This document shows, one piece after another, positions 58,473 to 64,000 of a stretch of DNA of 64,000 nucleotides. The DNA is from Streptomyces sannanensis (GTDB taxonomy: Bacteria; Actinomycetota; Actinomycetes; Streptomycetales; Streptomycetaceae), in contig NZ_BAAAYL010000001.1 of the NCBI RefSeq assembly GCF_039536205.1, forward strand, positions 4,030,001 to 4,094,000. The letters run 5' to 3'. A program made the translations under genes and the position numbers. The notes below the pieces were generated by a model that did no database searches, was not told where the DNA came from, and saw nothing but the letters and a program-made list of their open reading frames with translations. Numbering within the stretch: position 1 is the first letter of the stretch; each line of letters opens with the position of its first letter.

Positions 58473-58675
58473 TGCATGTCCCCTCGTAACCGTGTGTCAC
58501 CGTGCTGAGCCGGATACGAAACCGCCGCACCAACCCATGACCGAACATCCACTGTGTAAGTAGATGTAAATATGACTCATTGCGAATCTAGCCTCAGACA
58601 CCTCAACAAGGGAAGAAAAGCCGCTAAATGGGGCATAGGTGTACGTGAACCGGTACCGAAGGTGCCGGACCTACC

Positions 58676-58703
58676 CGTAACTCTTTCGAGTGACCATCGT
58701 TGA
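58676..58703 (+). promoter_or_regulatory. Sigma-BldN-type promoter of bldM (bldMp1-like)
   Basis: CGTAAC (58676-58681), 16 nt and CGTTGA (58698-58703) match the known sigma-BldN promoter of bldM. It gives a leader of about 115 nt. The rest of 58473-58827 is AT-richer and probably carries other developmental sites. Confidence 0.85.
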
Positions 58704-58827
58704 GAGCTGCGGAGGCGGTTGAAGCAACAAGCGCTCGGGCAGATGCCCGAGAGCGTCAATCGCACAGGTGACGATACGTAACAGCCTGGAGGCTCAAGGT
58801 GACGCGCATCAGCTGCGGAGGGCGGCC

Positions 58828-59439
58828 ATGACATCCGTCCTCGTCTGCGACGACTCCCCGCTTGCCCGAGAGGCGCTCCGCCGTGCGGTCGCGACCGTGC
58901 CCGGCGTCGAGCGCGTGACGACGGCGGCCAACGGCGAGGAAGTCCTCCGCCGCTGGGGTGCCGACCGCTCGGACCTGATTCTGATGGACGTACGCATGCC
59001 CGGCCTGGGCGGCGTGGAGACCGTACGCCGGCTGCTCTCCGCCGACCCCGGCGCCCGGATCATCATGCTCACGGTGGCCGAGGACCTGGACGGCGTCGCG
59101 CTCGCGGTGGCCGCCGGTGCCCGTGGGTATCTGCACAAGGACGCCTCGCGTGCCGAGTTGCGCGCGACGGTGACCCAGGCGCTGGCCGACCCCACCTGGC
59201 GGCTCGCCCCGCGGCGGCTGCGCTCGGCCGAGATGGGTGCCGCTCCGACGCTCACCGCACGGGAGATCCAGGTGCTCGAGGGTATGAGTCATGGACGGTC
59301 CAATGCCGAGATCGGCCGTGAGCTGTTCCTGTCCGAGGACACCGTCAAGACGCATGCCAGGCGGCTCTTCAAGAAGCTCGGCGCCTCGGACCGGGCGCAC
59401 GCGGTGGCGCTCGGCTTCCGCTGGGGCCTGGTCCGCTAG
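58828..59439 (+). CDS. bldM: Developmental response regulator BldM
   Basis: This 203-residue protein has a receiver domain with Asp8, Asp9 and Asp54 and a LuxR/NarL HTH (LTAREIQVLEGMSHGRSNAE). BldM is an orphan regulator that acts as a homodimer and as a heterodimer with WhiI to drive aerial growth and sporulation genes. It starts at 58828 after GGAGGG. Confidence 0.97.
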   Translation: MTSVLVCDDSPLAREALRRAVATVPGVERVTTAANGEEVLRRWGADRSDLILMDVRMPGLGGVETVRRLLSADPGARIIMLTVAEDLDGVALAVAAGARGYLHKDASRAELRATVTQALADPTWRLAPRRLRSAEMGAAPTLTAREIQVLEGMSHGRSNAEIGRELFLSEDTVKTHARRLFKKLGASDRAHAVALGFRWGLVR

Positions 59440-59443
59440 TGCT

Positions 59444-59495
59444 GTGACCGGAAAGGTTTGCCGGGCGTCGCGAGCCGGTGAACCTTTCCGGTCAC
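59444..59495. terminator. Long inverted repeat after bldM
   Basis: GTGACCGGAAAGGTT (59444-59458) and AACCTTTCCGGTCAC (59481-59495) form a perfect 15-bp stem with a 22-nt loop, 4 nt after the bldM stop. It is a terminator or a protein-binding site. Beyond it, 59496-59957 has no convincing gene. Confidence 0.6.
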
Positions 59496-59957
59496 CGCAC
59501 CAGGCAAGGGCGGGGTGCGTCGCGGCGGCGACGTGGCCGTACCCGTCCGCCGCCGGACAGTGCGTCGAAGGGGTGCGTCGGTGTCGAACGGGAGAACGTG
59601 CGAAGGCCGCGCGGCGGTGCCGATATGCGGCTCCGCCGCGCAGGTGACCGAGCGCGCTCGACCGTCGGTACAGGCCCCGACGCCCCTGGGGGGTTCCCCG
59701 GACGAAGGCCTGGAGAGAGCCGGGCACCGGAACGGGGCCGGGCACAGGGACGGGGCGGCGGGGAGGGCCGCGCCCTCGTTGTCCACGTTTCCCGCGCGAT
59801 GCCGCATCCTTGAGGGGTGGAGTTCCTCGGGGACGAGTCGGTCGAGTGGCAGGGGAGGGCGCGGGAGATGAGTTCCGGCGCACCTGCTCATAACGCTTCG
59901 GTGCACAACTACGGGCACGGTGCCGCGGATCGGCATCGGTCGAGGCACGATGGACCG

Positions 59958-60533
59958 ATGCGCGACGACGAGACCACGGTGATCGGTGCACTCGTTCACC
60001 GTGCGGTCGACGGCGACGAGCAGGCGACGCACGACCTGCTGGCTCACGTTCATCCGCTCGCCCTGCGCTACTGCCGCACCCGGCTGAATCGGTTGCCCGG
60101 TGATGCCCGCCACTTCGTGGAGGACCTGGCGCAGGAAGTCTGTGTGGCCGTCCTGATGGCGCTCCCGCGCTACAAGGACACCGGGCGCCCCTTCGAGGCC
60201 TTCGTCTTCGCCATCGCCTCCCACAAGGTCGCCGACCTTCAGCGGGCGGCCATGCGTCATCCGGGCTCCACGGCCGTACCCTCGGACGAGATGCCGGAGC
60301 GGCCGGACGATTCGCTGGGCCCGGAGGAACGGGCGCTGCTCAGTCATGACGCCGAGTGGGCCAGGAGACTGCTGGCCAATCTGCCGGAGACGCAACGCGA
60401 GCTGCTGGTGCTGCGGGTCGCGGTCGGGCTGACCGCCGAGGAGACCGGCCAGATGCTGGGGATGTCACCGGGCGCGGTGCGGGTGGCCCAGCACCGGGCC
60501 CTGAGCCGGCTGCGCGCGCTCGCCGAGCAATGA
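59958..60533 (+). CDS. shbA: ECF sigma factor, ShbA-like
   Basis: This 191-residue protein has sigma region 2 ([11 protein letters not shown], then [18 protein letters not shown]) and region 4 ([20 protein letters not shown], then [17 protein letters not shown]). The position between bldM and guaB and the sequence suggest ShbA, the sigma factor that transcribes hrdB. Start 59958 is used; an in-frame ATG at 59868 would add 30 residues. No anti-sigma gene is adjacent. Confidence 0.82.
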   Translation: MRDDETTVIGALVHRAVDGDEQATHDLLAHVHPLALRYCRTRLNRLPGDARHFVEDLAQEVCVAVLMALPRYKDTGRPFEAFVFAIASHKVADLQRAAMRHPGSTAVPSDEMPERPDDSLGPEERALLSHDAEWARRLLANLPETQRELLVLRVAVGLTAEETGQMLGMSPGAVRVAQHRALSRLRALAEQ

Positions 60534-60548
60534 GCCGGCAGGACGTAG

Positions 60549-62180
<1,632 letters not shown>

Positions 62181-62204
62181 TTCGGCACACACATACGAAG
62201 AAGG

Positions 62205-62239
62205 CCGCGGGCCTCTTGCCGCCCGCGGGCCTCTTGCCG
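62205..62239 (+). repeat. Short tandem duplication between guaB and guaB3
   Basis: CCGCGGGCCTCTTGCCG occurs at 62205-62221 and 62223-62239, an 18-bp period. It also allows a GCGGGC...GCCCGC hairpin. Confidence 0.7.
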
Positions 62240-62288
62240 GGCGTCGGGGATACTGGTACGGCAGACGTAGAGGGAAAGGCCACACATC

Positions 62289-63413
62289 GTGACTGAGATC
62301 GAGATCGGGCGCGGCAAGCGCGGCCGCAGGGCGTACGCGTTCGACGACATCGCCGTCGTCCCGAGCCGGCGCACTCGGGACCCGAAGGAGGTCTCGATCG
62401 CCTGGCAGATCGACGCCTACCGCTTCGAGCTGCCCTTCCTGGCCGCCCCCATGGATTCCGTCGTCTCCCCGCAGACCGCCATCCGCATCGGCGAGCTGGG
62501 CGGCCTGGGCGTGCTGAACCTCGAAGGCCTGTGGACCCGCTACGAGGACCCGCAGCCGCTGCTCGACGAGATCGCCGAGATGGACGAGGTCACCGCCACC
62601 CGCCGTCTCCAGGAGATCTACGCGGCTCCCATCAAGGAGGAGCTGATCGGCCAGCGCATCAAGGAGGTGCGCGACTCGGGTGTGGTCACCGCGGCCGCGC
62701 TCTCCCCGCAGCGCACCGCCCAGTTCTCCAAGGCCGTCGTCGATGCGGGTGTGGACATCTTCGTCATCCGCGGCACGACCGTCTCCGCCGAGCACGTCTC
62801 GAGCGCCGCGGAGCCGCTGAACCTGAAGCAGTTCATCTACGAACTCGACGTCCCGGTGATCGTCGGCGGCTGCGCCACCTACACCGCGGCCCTGCACCTG
62901 ATGCGCACCGGCGCGGCGGGCGTGCTCGTGGGCTTCGGCGGCGGCGCCGCGCACACCACCCGTAACGTCCTGGGCATCCAGGTGCCGATGGCGACCGCCG
63001 TCGCGGACGTCGCAGCGGCCCGCCGCGACTACATGGACGAGTCCGGCGGCCGGTACGTCCACGTCATCGCGGACGGCGGCGTGGGCTGGTCCGGCGACCT
63101 GCCCAAGGCCATCGCCTGCGGCGCAGACGCCGTCATGATCGGCTCCCCGCTGGCCCGCGCCACGGACGCCCCCGGCAAGGGCCACCACTGGGGCATGGAG
63201 GCCGTCCACGAGGACGTGCCGCGCGGCAAGCTGGTGGACCTGGGCATCGTCGGCACGACCGAGGAGATCCTCACCGGCCCGTCCCACACCCCGGACGGTT
63301 CGATGAACTTCTTCGGTGCGCTCAAGCGGGCCATGGCGACGACGGGCTACAGCGAGCTCAAGGAGTTCCAGCGCGTCGAGGTGACGGTGGCGGACGCGCA
63401 GCACAAGCGCTGA
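62289..63413 (+). CDS. guaB3: GuaB3-family IMP dehydrogenase-related protein
   Basis: This 374-residue TIM-barrel protein resembles GuaB but lacks the CBS pair. The loop that aligns with the [14 protein letters not shown] reads GGGAAHTTR, so the catalytic Cys is His. The family is typical of actinobacteria and follows guaB. Dehydrogenase activity is doubtful. Start is GTG 62289. Confidence 0.92.
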   Translation: MTEIEIGRGKRGRRAYAFDDIAVVPSRRTRDPKEVSIAWQIDAYRFELPFLAAPMDSVVSPQTAIRIGELGGLGVLNLEGLWTRYEDPQPLLDEIAEMDEVTATRRLQEIYAAPIKEELIGQRIKEVRDSGVVTAAALSPQRTAQFSKAVVDAGVDIFVIRGTTVSAEHVSSAAEPLNLKQFIYELDVPVIVGGCATYTAALHLMRTGAAGVLVGFGGGAAHTTRNVLGIQVPMATAVADVAAARRDYMDESGGRYVHVIADGGVGWSGDLPKAIACGADAVMIGSPLARATDAPGKGHHWGMEAVHEDVPRGKLVDLGIVGTTEEILTGPSHTPDGSMNFFGALKRAMATTGYSELKEFQRVEVTVADAQHKR

Positions 63414-63430
63414 CGTCTCGTACGCGTACG

Positions 63431-63460
63431 ACGGGCCTCGGACGACTGTCCGAGGCCCGT
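63431..63460. terminator. Terminator after guaB3
   Basis: ACGGGCCTCGGA pairs with TCCGAGGCCCGT around a 6-nt loop. It lies 18 nt after the guaB3 stop and 8 nt before the stop of the next convergent gene, so it may serve both. Confidence 0.75.
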
Positions 63461-63467
63461 CGGCGTG

Positions 63468-64000
63468 TCAGCGGCCCTGGCGCGCCCATCGCACGACGGG
63501 GAACACGAGGGCGGCCTCCACCAGCCAGAAGAAGGCGATGATCCCCCAGTCGGGCCCTGCGGCGGCATCGAACTCCTCGCTGGTCCCGACGAGCGCGATC
63601 AGTGCCCACAGGAGCGCGATGACACCGAAGATCCAGGCGCCGGCCGTCGCCCCCTTGCCGCGGCGCGCGGGCCCGGCCTGCCGCGGCGGCTTCTCCTGCT
63701 TCGGCTTCGGGCGCGGGATGTGCTCCGGGGCGCGTGGTGGCATGGGCACGACCGCGTGCGGCGGCACGACCGCGTCGACGGTGGCCAGGGCGCCGGGGTC
63801 GAGCCGGTAGAGCGTCGGCTCGATGCCGACCGTGAAGCCGTCGTGGCCGGTCAGCCTGCGGCCCCCGTCGGGGTACGCGAGCATCGCGGCGCACTCCGCG
63901 AAGCGGACGGTCACCTGGTTGCCGGGGGCGGTCCGGCTGACGCCGTCGGCCGCGATCACCAGGGCGACGTCGTCGTTCTCCAGAGAGGCGAAGCGGCGGC
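63468..64000 (-). CDS. Partial two-helix membrane protein of unknown function
   Basis: The frame is open to the window edge, so the 5' end is missing. The visible 177 residues have a soluble N-terminal part (ASLENDDVALVIAADG, YRLDPGALATVD), a Pro/Lys-rich linker (RPKPKQEKPPRQ) and two membrane helices (GAWIFGVIALLWALIALVG, then WGIIAFFWLVEAALVFPVV). No family was recognised. Confidence 0.7.
   Translation of the reverse strand, partial: RRFASLENDDVALVIAADGVSRTAPGNQVTVRFAECAAMLAYPDGGRRLTGHDGFTVGIEPTLYRLDPGALATVDAVVPPHAVVPMPPRAPEHIPRPKPKQEKPPRQAGPARRGKGATAGAWIFGVIALLWALIALVGTSEEFDAAAGPDWGIIAFFWLVEAALVFPVVRWARQGR

Noticed and set aside
59496..59957. A gene between bldM and the sigma factor
   Set aside because: No frame shows conserved motifs or a ribosome site. 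The only plausible coding part is a possible N-terminal extension of the sigma gene from 59868.

Overview
The window is high-GC actinobacterial DNA and almost certainly comes from a Streptomyces chromosome. The evidence is the strong third-position GC bias with many GTG starts, the S10-spc-alpha ribosomal protein superoperon, a WhiJ/AbaA-type regulator trio, and the sporulation pair whiD and bldM next to an ECF sigma gene that looks like shbA. No tRNA, rRNA, CRISPR array or complete insertion sequence was recognised.

Layout. Positions 1-3,770 are an accessory segment. It holds a PD-(D/E)XK nuclease-like protein, an anti-sigma-type ATPase, an XRE/DUF5753 regulator with its DUF397 partner, and a vapB gene followed by a vapC broken by an in-frame TGA. 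Positions 3,890-21,400 are the S10 (rpsJ to rpsQ), spc (rplN to map) and alpha (infA to rplQ) gene sets, with secY, adk, map, rpoA and then truA. Positions 22,300-28,211 are a four-gene operon, GT39 / BcsA-like GT2 / GH26 lipoprotein / GT39, with a 17-codon AT-rich ORF inside it. It looks like a polysaccharide assembly locus inserted between truA and rplM, and it is the best candidate here for an undescribed system. Positions 28,218-38,602 carry an ABC-F ATPase, rplM-rpsI, glmM, DUF389, coaA, glmS and acpS. Positions 38,953-46,974 carry nnrDE, alr, an alpha/beta hydrolase and the t6A/acetylation set tsaE, tsaB, rimI, tsaD. Positions 47,152-57,092 hold assorted accessory metabolic genes plus groES-groEL1 under two CIRCE operators. 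Positions 57,174-64,000 hold a LysR regulator, whiD, bldM, shbA-like, guaB, guaB3 and a partial membrane protein.

How the genes relate. The core is growth machinery: translation, secretion, RNA polymerase alpha, purine synthesis, and cell-wall precursors through GlmS, GlmM and Alr. The end of the window holds developmental regulators. bldM has a textbook sigma-BldN-type promoter (CGTAAC, 16 nt, CGTTGA).

The most unusual DNA-level feature is that three unrelated conserved genes, rpsK, map and glmM, each have their 3' end duplicated just downstream as direct repeats. At map this is four units of 165-166 bp plus a fifth partial copy that differs by synonymous changes. The window also holds gene fossils: an HsdM-like tail fused in frame to the broken vapC, and remnants of a beta-helix protein and possibly a sugar ABC permease near 53,770-54,000.
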